This document shows, in pieces, positions 26,328-34,956 of a stretch of 64,000 nt of DNA. Source of the stretch: Paludibacteraceae bacterium (GTDB taxonomy: Bacteria; Bacteroidota; Bacteroidia; Bacteroidales; Paludibacteraceae); the NCBI GenBank assembly GCA_017503075.1, contig JAFVTU010000021.1, positions 1 through 64,000 on the forward strand, given 5' to 3'. A program made the position numbers and the translations under genes. How positions within the stretch are numbered: the stretch's first letter is position 1; each line of letters opens with the position of its first letter. The notes under the pieces are model-generated. The model ran no database searches, was not told the origin of the DNA, and worked only from the letters and a program-made list of their open reading frames with translations.

Positions 26328-26864
26328 ATGAATTTAAAGACTTTTTATTTCAACCCATACCGCGAGTGTACATATGTACTAACCGACGATGCTAATCACG
26401 CTATAGTGATTGACGCTGGCATGTACGAAGAGCGCGAACAACAGCGTTTTGCGCAATATATTCAATCAGAGCAACTGACTATCGTTGCTCTTTTGATTAC
26501 CCATGCCCATCCAGATCACGTGTGTGGTGTGGAATTTATGGAACAGACATACGGTCTGAAAGCCATCGTAGAACCAGCTAAAGGAAAATTGGATATTCCA
26601 TATTTTGATATTCAGGTGATAGCTACTCCTGGTCACAAAGAAGACTGTGTTTGCTATTATCTGCCCAAAGAGAATATTATCTTCACCGGAGACACATTGT
26701 TTCAAGAATCAATCGGTCGTACAGATTTACCTGGCGGGGATATGACAACATTGATTCGTTCGCTAAAGAAATTGATAATCTTGCCCGATAACACACATGT
26801 CTATCCCGGGCACGGCTATCCAACGACTATCGAACACGAAAAAATGTACAACCCGTATTTATAG
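26328..26864 (+). CDS. MBL-fold metallo-hydrolase (glyoxalase II-like)
   Basis: 178 residues. It has the metallo-beta-lactamase motif THAHPDHVCG (HxHxDH), then IATPGHKEDCVCYY, GDTLFQESIGRTDLPGGD and YPGHGYPTTIEHEK, so all zinc ligands are present. The short form lacks the C-terminal domain of true glyoxalase II, so the substrate (thioester or other) is open. A GTG at 26325 precedes the ATG at 26328; the ATG is preferred. Confidence 0.9.
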   Translation: MNLKTFYFNPYRECTYVLTDDANHAIVIDAGMYEEREQQRFAQYIQSEQLTIVALLITHAHPDHVCGVEFMEQTYGLKAIVEPAKGKLDIPYFDIQVIATPGHKEDCVCYYLPKENIIFTGDTLFQESIGRTDLPGGDMTTLIRSLKKLIILPDNTHVYPGHGYPTTIEHEKMYNPYL

Positions 26865-26914
26865 ACCGCTACGCTGTTAGAAGTTAGACCGCCTGCGGCT
26901 GTTAGAAGTTAGAT
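26865..26914 (+). repeat. Mini-hairpins joined by double heptad linkers before prmA
   Basis: Pattern: ACCGCTACGCT, GTTAGAAGTTAGAC, CGCCTGCGGCT, GTTAGAAGTTAGAT. The 14-bp linker (two 7-bp units) is repeated at 26876 and 26901, while the hairpins differ. The same linker occurs at 37582. Confidence 0.8.
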
Positions 26915-26922
26915 TAAGAGAT

Positions 26923-27699
26923 ATGCAGTATTCTGTGGTACATCTGAAATATAGTTTTGCTGAAGAGTGGGAGCAGGACTTGTTCGAACAAGCCATGTGC
27001 GATTTGGGGTTTGAGGTGTTTGATGGGGAAAATGCCTATATTCAGAGCGACATTTGGGAAAACATACAAACTGCTACTGCAGAATTAATCGCTACTACTG
27101 AAGGGGTGGAATGGATTGGTTGGGATGATTGTCCTGACGAGAATTGGAATGCTCAATGGGAAGCAGAACATGAGGAGATAGAGCTGCCTTTAAGCGTGCA
27201 TATCACACCGCATTGCGCCTTTGGCGCGGGTCATCATGAGACAACCAGTATGATGATAGAAGCACTGATTGAGGCGCAAGAGCAGGGATATTTCGTGCAG
27301 GAACGCCATGTCTTGGATATGGGTTGTGGCACGGGTGTGTTGGGCATTATGGCAAAGAAATGTGGCGCAGCACATGTGGTTGCTGTGGATATAGATGATA
27401 AGAGTGTCACCAACACGTTGGAGAATGCCGCAGCTAATCATGTAAGACTGGATGTACGATTAGGCGACACACCTCCCGCAGGAGAATATCATTTCATCCT
27501 TGCCAATATCCATCGAAATATTCTAGTCGCACAAATACCTTTGTATGCCCAATATCTAAAACATGGTGGAGAAGTTTGGTTAAGCGGTTTCTACGCAGAC
27601 GATATCCCATACCTAATGGAAGCGGCAGAAGCTATGGGACTACAGCATGTTGAGACACGAAGCAAGAACGAATGGCAATGGATTAGACTAAAGAAATGA
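26923..27699 (+). CDS. prmA: Ribosomal protein L11 methyltransferase
   Basis: 258 residues, the short Bacteroidota form. It has an N-terminal substrate-recognition domain (about 1-85), then PHCAFGAGHHETTSMM and the SAM site LDMGCGTGVLGIMAKKCGA, with NIHRNI in place of the usual NILAN. It trimethylates L11 on the large ribosomal subunit. Its stop overlaps the start of mnmE (ATGA), so translation is coupled. Confidence 0.93.
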   Translation: MQYSVVHLKYSFAEEWEQDLFEQAMCDLGFEVFDGENAYIQSDIWENIQTATAELIATTEGVEWIGWDDCPDENWNAQWEAEHEEIELPLSVHITPHCAFGAGHHETTSMMIEALIEAQEQGYFVQERHVLDMGCGTGVLGIMAKKCGAAHVVAVDIDDKSVTNTLENAAANHVRLDVRLGDTPPAGEYHFILANIHRNILVAQIPLYAQYLKHGGEVWLSGFYADDIPYLMEAAEAMGLQHVETRSKNEWQWIRLKK

Positions 27700-29060
27700 A
27701 CACAATTTGCGCCATATCAACCCCTTACGGTAGCGGAGGAATAGCCGTCGTGCGTGTGAGCGGTGAGTCTGCAATACAGATTGTGGACACGCTATTTCGT
27801 GGGCGGAAGTCGCTGACGGAAGCCCCTGCATACACCGTGCATTATGGGGAGATAAGGCGAAAGGTTAAAGGTGAGAGGTTAGAGGTTAAAGGCGAGGATG
27901 ATATACTCGACCAAGTATTGGTCAGTGTCTTCCGTGCGCCTCATTCGTTTACGGGCGAAGATGTAGTAGAGATTGCCTGCCACGGCAGTATGTATATCCA
28001 GCAAACGCTTCTGCAATGGCTTGTAGACGCAGGTTGCCAATTGGCTAAAGCGGGCGAGTTTACCCAACGCGCCTTCCTCAATGGCAAGATGGATCTCACC
28101 GAAGCCGAAGCCGTAGCCGACCTGATTGCCGCACAAACCAAAGCCGAAAAAGACTTGGCGCTCAGCCAGTTGCGTGGTGGGATATCCAACGAGTTGGCAG
28201 CATTGCGCGAACGGTTGCTGACCTTCACTTCGCTCATCGAGTTGGAATTGGACTTTGCCGATCACGAGGAATTGGAGTTTGCCGACCGCACACAACTCAA
28301 TGCTCTTGCCAACGAAATTGACAGCACTATCGGTGCATTGGTTGCATCTTTCAAGACGGGCAACGCCATCAAACAGGGTATTCCTGTGGCAATTATCGGT
28401 GCGCCAAATGTGGGCAAGTCCACGTTGCTCAATGCCCTGCTTGGCGAAGAACGCGCCATCGTGAGCGACATACAAGGAACTACACGCGACACCATAGAAG
28501 ACACCCTTGTTCTGGGCGGTATGCTATTCCGTTTTATAGACACCGCAGGCATGCGCGTGACGAATGACACAATAGAAAATATGGGTATTGAGCGCAGTCG
28601 CCAAGCTGCACAACGAGCTGCAATAATCATCCATCTGCAAGATGCAACCATGCCCCGGAACACCTTATCACTATTAGAAAATATCAACGATAAAATGGTG
28701 ATACAGGTGTACAACAAAGTGGATTTGGTGCCATCGTTTACGCCATGCGACGGTACAATAGGTGTATCTGCCAAAAATGGCAATATCAATGCGCTCAAAC
28801 AGCAACTTGTGGCTTATGCTGAAGAACAATGCGACATGCGTAATGCCGTGACTATTAGCAACACACGCCACTATGAAGCTCTCCAACGAGCACAATCAGC
28901 TATCCACCGCGTACAAGAAGGATTGAGCATGCAAATCAGCGGCGAGTTCCTAAGTATGGACTTGCAAGATTGTTTGACTGCACTTGGCGAAATAACAGGA
29001 CAAATTACCTCGCAAGAGGTACTAAATAATATCTTTAGTAAATTCTGTATCGGAAAATAA
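27696..29060 (+). CDS. mnmE: tRNA modification GTPase MnmE
   Basis: 454 residues. It has an N-terminal tetrahydrofolate-binding domain (AISTPYGSGGIAVVRVSG), a helical domain, a GTPase domain (G1 GAPNVGKST, G3 DTAGMR, G4 NKVD) and the C-terminal FCIGK, whose Cys is required for activity. With MnmG it makes the 5-carboxymethylaminomethyl group on wobble uridine. Residues 54-67 (RRKVKGERLEVKGE) are coded by six exact 7-bp units (27855-27896; 42 bp, hence in frame) in the loop between the N-terminal strands HYGEI and DDILDQVLV, where homologues have only a short turn. Confidence 0.95.
   Translation: MNTICAISTPYGSGGIAVVRVSGESAIQIVDTLFRGRKSLTEAPAYTVHYGEIRRKVKGERLEVKGEDDILDQVLVSVFRAPHSFTGEDVVEIACHGSMYIQQTLLQWLVDAGCQLAKAGEFTQRAFLNGKMDLTEAEAVADLIAAQTKAEKDLALSQLRGGISNELAALRERLLTFTSLIELELDFADHEELEFADRTQLNALANEIDSTIGALVASFKTGNAIKQGIPVAIIGAPNVGKSTLLNALLGEERAIVSDIQGTTRDTIEDTLVLGGMLFRFIDTAGMRVTNDTIENMGIERSRQAAQRAAIIIHLQDATMPRNTLSLLENINDKMVIQVYNKVDLVPSFTPCDGTIGVSAKNGNINALKQQLVAYAEEQCDMRNAVTISNTRHYEALQRAQSAIHRVQEGLSMQISGEFLSMDLQDCLTALGEITGQITSQEVLNNIFSKFCIGK
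27855..27896 (+). repeat. Six-unit heptad array inside mnmE
   Basis: Six AGGYKAR units in exact phase at 27855, 27862, 27869, 27876, 27883 and 27890. Forty-two bases equal 14 codons, so the reading frame is kept. Confidence 0.9.
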
Positions 29061-29063
29061 ATT

Positions 29064-29495
29064 ATGAGAAGAAAAATCAACGTACTATTAAGCAGTTTGA
29101 TTGCTTTGTTAAGTGGATGCAAGACTCTGCCAGAACCCACACAAAGTACGGTAGTTGTAATATACGGTGTACCATATGCACGATACGAAGTAAGCGGAAC
29201 TGTAAAAGACAACCAAGGCAAACCTATAGAGAACGCAGATGTAATACTCAAAGTGCACCGCCATCGTATCCTTGGTGATACACTACAAACAGATAAGAAG
29301 GGCTCGTTTACAACCACAACCACAGTCTCTGGCTTCCCCCCAGCAGATACATTGTACATCATTACCAATGACCCCAGCGGAGAACACATCAGCGACTCCA
29401 CCAAAGTGCCTATCTATGAATCAGGAAAGAATGCTAAAGGATTTTTCCGAGGCGAATATACAATTGATACAGATATCACATTACAGAAAAAATAA
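29064..29495 (+). CDS. Small putative lipoprotein with carboxypeptidase-regulatory-like domain
   Basis: 143 residues. A signal with lipobox LSGC (Cys19) predicts a lipoprotein. The motif YGVPYARYEVSGTVKDNQGKPIENADV is the start of a CarboxypepD_reg/SpaA-like beta-sandwich and resembles a family annotated in Bacteroidota as radical-SAM-associated putative lipoprotein. No radical SAM gene lies nearby. It starts 3 bp after mnmE and is followed 4 bp later by yicC, so it belongs to that operon. Confidence 0.75.
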   Translation: MRRKINVLLSSLIALLSGCKTLPEPTQSTVVVIYGVPYARYEVSGTVKDNQGKPIENADVILKVHRHRILGDTLQTDKKGSFTTTTTVSGFPPADTLYIITNDPSGEHISDSTKVPIYESGKNAKGFFRGEYTIDTDITLQKK

Positions 29496-29499
29496 GATT

Positions 29500-30429
29500 A
29501 TGATATATTCCATGACGGGCTACGGCAAAGCCGAGAACCAAGTAGCCAATAACAAAAAGATAGTAGTAGAAATACGCAGTTTGAATTCCAAATCAATGGA
29601 TTTGAGTGTGCGTATAGCCCCACAACTGCGCAGCAAAGAGTTGGACATCCGCACGCTGATTGCGCAACGCCTGGAACGCGGCAAAATTGATTTGAGTATT
29701 TATTACCAAGATGCAACACTAGGCGAGAATACTGCCACATTTGCGCCTATCAACCGCGAGGCATTTGCTTATTATTATAAGGAGCTCACTGCCCTACAAA
29801 ACGAATTAGGTTGGGCAAACAACCAAGATATTGTTTCGGCTATCTTGCGCATGCCCGATGTGACGAAAGTGCAAGACTGCGGCGATGTGAGCGATGAGGA
29901 ATGGGCAGTGGTGCTGCAAACCATAGAGGCGGCTATCGTGCAGTTTAATGCTTTTCGCGAACAAGAGGGTGTATCGCTCTATCAGATGTTCTGCGAGAAA
30001 CTAGATGCTATAGCAGGGCTTTTGGCAGAGGTAGAACCCTACGAGCAAAGCCGTGTAGAGAAGATCAAAGCACGCATTGAGGCGAACTTGGAGCAGTTGT
30101 CTGCTACTACGCAGCAAGCCATCGACCGCAACCGTCTGGAGCAAGAGATGATATTCTACCTCGAGAAGTTGGACATCACTGAGGAGAAAGTGCGTTTGAC
30201 AAACCATCTGAAGTACTTCCGCGAAACCATGGGCGAACCTCTCCAAACAACTATAAACAATTCTACACCAACTGGAGTGGGCAAAAAACTCGGTTTTATT
30301 GCACAGGAGATGGGACGTGAGATCAATACACTTGGCAGCAAGAGTAACCAAAGCGAGATGCAGATCATCGTGGTGAAGATGAAAGACATCCTTGAGCAAA
30401 TCAAAGAGCAAGTGTTAAATGTGCTTTAA
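29500..30429 (+). CDS. YicC/YloC family endoribonuclease
   Basis: 309 residues. MIYSMTGYGKAE at the start, RSLNSKSMDLSVRI and the C-terminal NTLGSKSNQSEMQIIVVKMKDILEQIKEQVLNVL are hallmarks of YicC, a stress-linked family shown in E. coli to have endoribonuclease activity. The ATG at 29500 matches the family start; in-frame codons upstream lie inside the lipoprotein gene. It is adjacent to gmk, as is common in many bacteria. Confidence 0.93.
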   Translation: MIYSMTGYGKAENQVANNKKIVVEIRSLNSKSMDLSVRIAPQLRSKELDIRTLIAQRLERGKIDLSIYYQDATLGENTATFAPINREAFAYYYKELTALQNELGWANNQDIVSAILRMPDVTKVQDCGDVSDEEWAVVLQTIEAAIVQFNAFREQEGVSLYQMFCEKLDAIAGLLAEVEPYEQSRVEKIKARIEANLEQLSATTQQAIDRNRLEQEMIFYLEKLDITEEKVRLTNHLKYFRETMGEPLQTTINNSTPTGVGKKLGFIAQEMGREINTLGSKSNQSEMQIIVVKMKDILEQIKEQVLNVL

Positions 30430-30462
30430 TGATTAAGAATTTTGAATTAATAATTTTGAAAT
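30428..30462 (+). repeat. Heptad repeat array in the yicC-gmk spacer
   Basis: Five 7-bp units (AATGATT, AAGAATT, TTGAATT, AATAATT, TTGAAAT) from 30428. The yicC stop (30427-30429) overlaps the first. Confidence 0.75.
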
Positions 30463-30472
30463 CGTAAACAAC

Positions 30473-31024
30473 ATGATTATTATTCTCTGTGCGCCCAGCG
30501 GTTCGGGCAAATCTACAATGGTAAGACACTTGCTCGAAACCTACCCTGGGCAATACGAGCTCTCGATCTCTGCCACCACACGCGCTCCACGTGGGCAAGA
30601 ACAACATGGCAAAGAATACTACTTCATCAGCCGCGAGGAGTTTGAACAACATATCCAAAATAACGATTTTGTGGAATATGAGCAAGTGTATGAGGGGTTA
30701 TACTATGGTACGCTCAAATCAGAGATTGAACGTATTCAGTCAGCAGGGCGTACTATTGTTTTTGACATTGATGTCAAAGGCGGCTTGAACCTCAAGCGTA
30801 TCTTCGGCGATGAGGCATTGGCCATCTTCATTGCGCCACCATCCGTAGAGGAACTATCACGTCGCTTGCACGGACGCGGCGACACCAGCGAAGAAATGAT
30901 ACAAAAACGCCTCGCCAAAGCCGAAATAGAAATGGCAGATGCCCCCCACTTTGACCATATCGTGGTAAATGACAATTTGGCAAAAGCTAAAGCAGAACTG
31001 GATAAGTTGGTTAATGTCGGTTAA
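30473..31024 (+). CDS. gmk: Guanylate kinase
   Basis: 183 residues, usual length. P-loop APSGSGKST at 7-15, the GMP-binding stretch SISATTRAPRGQEQHGKEYYF, VYEGLYYGT, and the lid GRGDTSEEMIQKRL are present. It phosphorylates GMP to GDP in purine metabolism. It lies between yicC and nadD (13 bp spacing). Confidence 0.97.
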   Translation: MIIILCAPSGSGKSTMVRHLLETYPGQYELSISATTRAPRGQEQHGKEYYFISREEFEQHIQNNDFVEYEQVYEGLYYGTLKSEIERIQSAGRTIVFDIDVKGGLNLKRIFGDEALAIFIAPPSVEELSRRLHGRGDTSEEMIQKRLAKAEIEMADAPHFDHIVVNDNLAKAKAELDKLVNVG

Positions 31025-31036
31025 GCGGTTAAACGG

Positions 31037-31546
31037 ATGAAGATTGGTATATACGGTGGGTCATTCAATCCGATACATTTTGGACATATCGGATTGGCTA
31101 AATGGGTGATAGAAAACACCGATTTGGATGAGGTATGGCTCATGGTGTCGCCCAACAACCCGCTGAAAGACAAAAGCATACTCGCCGATGAGCAAGAGCG
31201 TTTGGAGAAGGCGAGAGAGGCGATGAGACGAGAAGGCAAGAGGATTGTAGTATCGGATTTTGAATTTCATTTGCCACGCCCCACATATACAGCAAACACA
31301 CTGCGCGCGCTCGCAAGAGAATACCCCGAACACGAATTTACACTTATCATCGGGGAAGACAACCTACAGATATTCAATAAGTGGCGAGAAAGCGAGTATA
31401 TACTCCAAAATTATCGCATTTTTGTCTATCCACGAAAAGGATGCACTCCTTACCTAGTACCACAAGGAAAAGACATACGATTACTAGATGAAGCGCCCTA
31501 TTTTGATATTTCTTCAACAGAATTGCGAAAAAATTTGCATGTTTAA
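31037..31546 (+). CDS. nadD: Nicotinate-nucleotide adenylyltransferase
   Basis: 169 residues, somewhat shorter than the usual ~190. GGSFNPIHFGHIGLA at 7-21 is the nucleotidyltransferase motif (HxGH), followed by SPNNPLKDKS, GEDNLQIFNKW and the C-terminal ISSTELRKN. It adenylates nicotinate mononucleotide in NAD synthesis. The next promoter lies within its last 12 bp and the bases after it. Confidence 0.93.
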   Translation: MKIGIYGGSFNPIHFGHIGLAKWVIENTDLDEVWLMVSPNNPLKDKSILADEQERLEKAREAMRREGKRIVVSDFEFHLPRPTYTANTLRALAREYPEHEFTLIIGEDNLQIFNKWRESEYILQNYRIFVYPRKGCTPYLVPQGKDIRLLDEAPYFDISSTELRKNLHV

Positions 31547-31565
31547 AAATTATTTCGTATCTTTG
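31535..31565 (+). promoter_or_regulatory. Bacteroidota promoter overlapping the nadD 3' end
   Basis: TTG (31535-31537), 20 bp, TATCTTTG (31558-31565) then CAG. The leader to the small gene at 31641 is about 70 nt. Confidence 0.75.
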
Positions 31566-31640
31566 CAGTCGAAAGTGATACTTTATCAAGAAAATTCTAT
31601 AACAAAATATTAATTATTAACTATAAATTAATTAGTTACT

Positions 31641-31883
31641 ATGATTCGCACAACATTTAACAAAGTAAGAGAAGTGAAGGACAGTCTTCCAAAAGGTAGT
31701 TCAGCTGTAATTGCTGAAGAGTTAGGAATTGCAGCTGATGATGTTCGCGCTTATTTCAATGGCACAGCTACTACCGGTTATCATATTGAGCCAGGCCCTG
31801 ATGGTGGTATTGTCGTGTTGGAAGACACTAAGATTCTTGAGGTAGCTCTCCGTGTCGCATGGGCTAGCAAGAACGCACTTTAA
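31641..31883 (+). CDS. Small conserved protein, HTH-like, function unknown
   Basis: 80 residues. The segment KVREVKDSLPKGSSAVIAEELGIAADDVRAYFNG has the spacing of a helix-turn-helix (IAEELGIAADDVRAYF), followed by an acidic beta part (YHIEPGPDGGIVVLEDTKIL). Small proteins with this opening occur in other Bacteroidales by recall. It has its own promoter and an AT-rich leader, so it is probably well expressed, perhaps as a DNA-binding protein. That is inference; no target is known. Confidence 0.65.
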   Translation: MIRTTFNKVREVKDSLPKGSSAVIAEELGIAADDVRAYFNGTATTGYHIEPGPDGGIVVLEDTKILEVALRVAWASKNAL

Positions 31884-31903
31884 TACACGTGTTGTAAAGA
31901 AAA

Positions 31904-32764
31904 ATGAAGAAACAATTAATAACATTGGCACTGGCGCTGTTGTGCGTCAGTGCTTTTCCGTACCAAGCGTATGGCAATAACGACGACAATTTTGAGAGTC
32001 GTCTAGGTATAAGTTTAGAAGTAGGCGCGGATGTTGTCAGTTCGTACCTATGGCGTGGTCAGAACTTAGGAGGTATCTCCATTCAACCATCCGTCACATT
32101 TGATTGGAGGGGATTGTATGTATCGGGTTGGGCAAATATTGGTGCAGACAACTGGACTTTTGAAAATCTTTATCCAGAATTGGACATCACCATCGGTTAT
32201 GACAACTACGGTATTCAAGTGGATTTGACCCACTTGTATTACTTTGCAGGTGATGCTTACTTCCCTAAAGGTGGTTTTAAGGCACAAGAGTTTGAGTCTA
32301 GCAGTACGATGGAGGCACATGTAGGTTTTCACTTGGGTGATTTGGTCGAGAAAGTGCCGCTATCCATTGACTGGTACACCACGATCTATGGTGCCGATTG
32401 CTATCTCAACGATGCAGGCGAGTGGCAACGTGCATGGTCAACCTATATTGAAGTGGGATACGCATTCAACTTGCCACTAGGTATCGTTTTGGACACTCGC
32501 GTGGGTATCACTCCATGGCGAGGAATGTACACAAATTACGAAGAGGTTTGGAAAAATGCCAAAACAGTTGCTATCAACAATATCCACCTGCGTGTTCAGC
32601 GCGACTTCGAGATCAAGGGGCTTTCTATAGGAGCTTGGGCAGAGTGTATGCTCAATTGCTATGGTGTGGACAAGACCAATCTTACAACTAACTTAGAAAA
32701 CAAATTCGATCAACGCCTCAACTGGAGTATAGGCGGTTGCTTGTACTTCTCTAGTGAGTGGTAG
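31904..32764 (+). CDS. Outer-membrane beta-barrel protein, TorF/TIGR02001-like porin
   Basis: 286 residues with a signal peptide (about 1-24). Features of the family are VGADVVSSYLWRGQNLGG near the start, alternating amphipathic strands, and the aromatic C-terminal residue (YFSSEW) usual for outer-membrane barrels. The substrate is unknown. It lies 20 bp after the small HTH-like gene and 45 bp before apbE. Confidence 0.7.
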   Translation: MKKQLITLALALLCVSAFPYQAYGNNDDNFESRLGISLEVGADVVSSYLWRGQNLGGISIQPSVTFDWRGLYVSGWANIGADNWTFENLYPELDITIGYDNYGIQVDLTHLYYFAGDAYFPKGGFKAQEFESSSTMEAHVGFHLGDLVEKVPLSIDWYTTIYGADCYLNDAGEWQRAWSTYIEVGYAFNLPLGIVLDTRVGITPWRGMYTNYEEVWKNAKTVAINNIHLRVQRDFEIKGLSIGAWAECMLNCYGVDKTNLTTNLENKFDQRLNWSIGGCLYFSSEW

Positions 32765-32767
32765 AAA

Positions 32768-32809
32768 CAATTTGCTATTTGACTATTTACAATGTACAAT
32801 TTATAAGAA
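32768..32809 (+). repeat. Heptad repeat array leading to the apbE start
   Basis: Six 7-bp units (CAATTTG, CTATTTG, ACTATTT, ACAATGT, ACAATTT, ATAAGAA) from 32768; the ATG at 32810 follows in exact phase. Confidence 0.7.
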
Positions 32810-33811
32810 ATGAAGAAATGGATTGCATTGGGATTCGCAATAATAGCAGCAGTTTTGCTGCTATTATTGCCTAATGAGCCCCAAAAACAATATTTTCGCA
32901 ACCAAGGCAATGTCTTTGGTACCTATTATAATATACGCTACGAAGGAGAAGAAGATTTGCACGAAGCCATCAAACAACGATTAGATGAATTTGACCATTC
33001 GCTGAGTATGTTTAATCCGAACTCCGTGATTAGCAAGATTAACCGTAACGATAGTGTAGTTACGGACTCGCTGTTTGAACGAATGTATCAAGAAGCATAT
33101 GTCATAAGTGAGTTATCCAATGGTGCTTTTGATATTACCGTTGCACCACTGGTCAATGCATGGGGATTTGGAACGAGTAGGCGAGAAGGCGAACAGGCGA
33201 AAGGCGATGAGGCGATGGTAGATAGTATCAAAGCATATGTGGGATATGAGAAGATTCGTTTGAATAGTCATCATTTAGAGAAAGACGATGAGCGTATCAC
33301 GTTGGATGCCAGCGCTATAGCCAAAGGGTATGCATGTGATATAATTGCTGATTTATTGCGGGAAAGAGGTTGCGAGAATTTGCTTGTGGATATAGGTGGA
33401 GAAGTAGTACTGCAAGGTGTCAATGATAAGGGTAAGGCATGGAGCGTGGGTATTACTCGCCCCACGATTGATGGTACAGGTACAGAGGAAGAATTGCAAG
33501 AAATCATTACTAGCAATGGCTTATGTATGGCAACATCGGGCAACTATTTACAATACTACTTTGTAGATGGTCAACGCCGTAGTCATACGATTGATCCACG
33601 TACAGGGTATCCCGTTGAACACTCCTTGCTTAGTGCTACAATCACTGCTAGCAGTTGTATGCGCGCAGACGCGTTGGCTACAGCTTGTATGGTTGTGGGT
33701 GAGACGGAGGCACTAGAGATGATAGAACAGAGCGCAGACGCTGCATGTTATCTGATTGTGGCTAAAGGCGATAGTTTGCATGTCGTGACATCGTCAAGAT
33801 GGGCGCAATAA
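32810..33811 (+). CDS. apbE: FAD:protein FMN transferase
   Basis: 333 residues. An N-terminal membrane anchor (about 5-21) is followed by the ApbE domain: GTYYNIRY, DHSLSMFNPNSVISKIN, LDASAIAKGYACDIIADLL, LLVDIGGEV, ATSGNYLQYY and HTIDPRTGYPV, with the magnesium-binding region near RADALATACMVVG. It attaches FMN to Thr in flavoproteins such as NqrB/NqrC or RnfG/D. Residues about 124-136 (RREGEQAKGDEAM) are coded by a repeat of AGGCGA type. It converges with the glycerate kinase gene. Confidence 0.95.
   Translation: MKKWIALGFAIIAAVLLLLLPNEPQKQYFRNQGNVFGTYYNIRYEGEEDLHEAIKQRLDEFDHSLSMFNPNSVISKINRNDSVVTDSLFERMYQEAYVISELSNGAFDITVAPLVNAWGFGTSRREGEQAKGDEAMVDSIKAYVGYEKIRLNSHHLEKDDERITLDASAIAKGYACDIIADLLRERGCENLLVDIGGEVVLQGVNDKGKAWSVGITRPTIDGTGTEEELQEIITSNGLCMATSGNYLQYYFVDGQRRSHTIDPRTGYPVEHSLLSATITASSCMRADALATACMVVGETEALEMIEQSADAACYLIVAKGDSLHVVTSSRWAQ
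33179..33218 (+). repeat. AGGCGA-type repeat inside apbE
   Basis: Five AGGCGA cores at 7-9-bp spacing, coding RREGEQAKGDEAM in the loop before VDSIKAYVG. Less regular than the mnmE array. Confidence 0.6.
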
Positions 33812-33822
33812 GATGGAATTGA

Positions 33823-34941
33823 TTAGTTTTTGAGTACCCGCGCGATAGTCTTAGTGACATTACTCATCGCAAACTCGCGTTGCATAGCCACTTCCAAAGG
33901 GACTTTCTCTGTTAAAATAGGATAGATACCTGCAAATCCCATTTGCAATACGCTATCGCATAATTCTACACATCCTCCGATTGCAATGACGGGGATGTGT
34001 TGTTGTTTGGCGCGTGCTAACACCCCCGCAGCAGTCTTGCCCTTGGCAGTTTGGAAATCTACTTTCCCTTCTCCCGTAATCACGAGGTCAGCGCCTTGGA
34101 TGATTGCATCAAAGTGGATAGCATCTAGCACCATATCAATACCCTTCTTGAGTGTAGCATGTAAGCAGGCATAGAAAGCCCCTCCCATACCACCGGCAGC
34201 ACCTGCACCTGCGACAGGAATGACATTCACGCCGTAGTGCCGCTCTATTACTTGAGCGAGAGAAGCCATTGCGCTATCTAAGCGCGCGACCATCTCGGGG
34301 TTAGCACCCTTCTGCGGAGCGAAAACGTGAGCGGCACCTTCTGGTCCACAAAAAGGCGTATCCACATCACAAGCCACAGTGAAAGTGGCTGTGCGTACAG
34401 CGGTTGGCACGGCAGAATCATCTATTCGTGCAATATCTGCCATTCGCCCTCCAGAGCAATCTTCTATTAGCTGATTATCAGCATCATAGAAACGAAATCC
34501 CATTGCCTGCAACATGCCAGTACCAGCATCATTAGTGGCACTTCCACCTATGCCAACAAGAAAATTTTGGCATCCACGGTGTATAGCATCCATAATCATT
34601 TCGCCTGTACCATAGGTAGAAGTGAGCCAAGGATTGCGTTGCTCAGGAGTTAGGAGTGGTAGTCCGCTTGCGGCTGCCATCTCGATGATGGCAGTATCGC
34701 CCGCAATGCCATAATGCGCCGTGATAGGACGCATCAGAGGGTCAGACACTAGTACCTCAACGATTTCTCCCGCTAAGGCCTGCACAATGGCCTCTACAGT
34801 TCCTTCGCCACCGTCAGCTACATTGACGCCCACTACCTCCGCATCGGGATATACCTGATGAATACCAGTTTGCGCACTCTGTGCGACTTCTACAGAGGTC
34901 ATAGACCCCTTAAACGAATCTGATGCTACAACTATCTTCAT
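33823..34941 (-). CDS. Glycerate kinase (GlxK/GarK family)
   Basis: 372 residues. MKIVVASDSFKGSMTSVEVAQ, NVADGGEGTVEAI, GIGGSATNDAGTGMLQAMGF and GAGAAGGMGGAF are the class I glycerate kinase signature. It phosphorylates D-glycerate, giving 2- or 3-phosphoglycerate for glycolysis. An earlier in-frame ATG (34956) directly abuts the permease stop codon; the start at 34941 fits the family better. It is the second gene of a transporter-kinase operon. Confidence 0.93.
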   Translation of the reverse strand: MKIVVASDSFKGSMTSVEVAQSAQTGIHQVYPDAEVVGVNVADGGEGTVEAIVQALAGEIVEVLVSDPLMRPITAHYGIAGDTAIIEMAAASGLPLLTPEQRNPWLTSTYGTGEMIMDAIHRGCQNFLVGIGGSATNDAGTGMLQAMGFRFYDADNQLIEDCSGGRMADIARIDDSAVPTAVRTATFTVACDVDTPFCGPEGAAHVFAPQKGANPEMVARLDSAMASLAQVIERHYGVNVIPVAGAGAAGGMGGAFYACLHATLKKGIDMVLDAIHFDAIIQGADLVITGEGKVDFQTAKGKTAAGVLARAKQQHIPVIAIGGCVELCDSVLQMGFAGIYPILTEKVPLEVAMQREFAMSNVTKTIARVLKN

Positions 34942-34956
34942 TCTCTTATCTATCAT

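Noticed and set aside
31208-31242. AGGCGAG-like units in nadD as a further insertion
   Set aside because: The protein here (AREAMRREGKRIVVSDFE) has about the normal length and pattern for NadD and the phase is irregular; codon bias may explain it.
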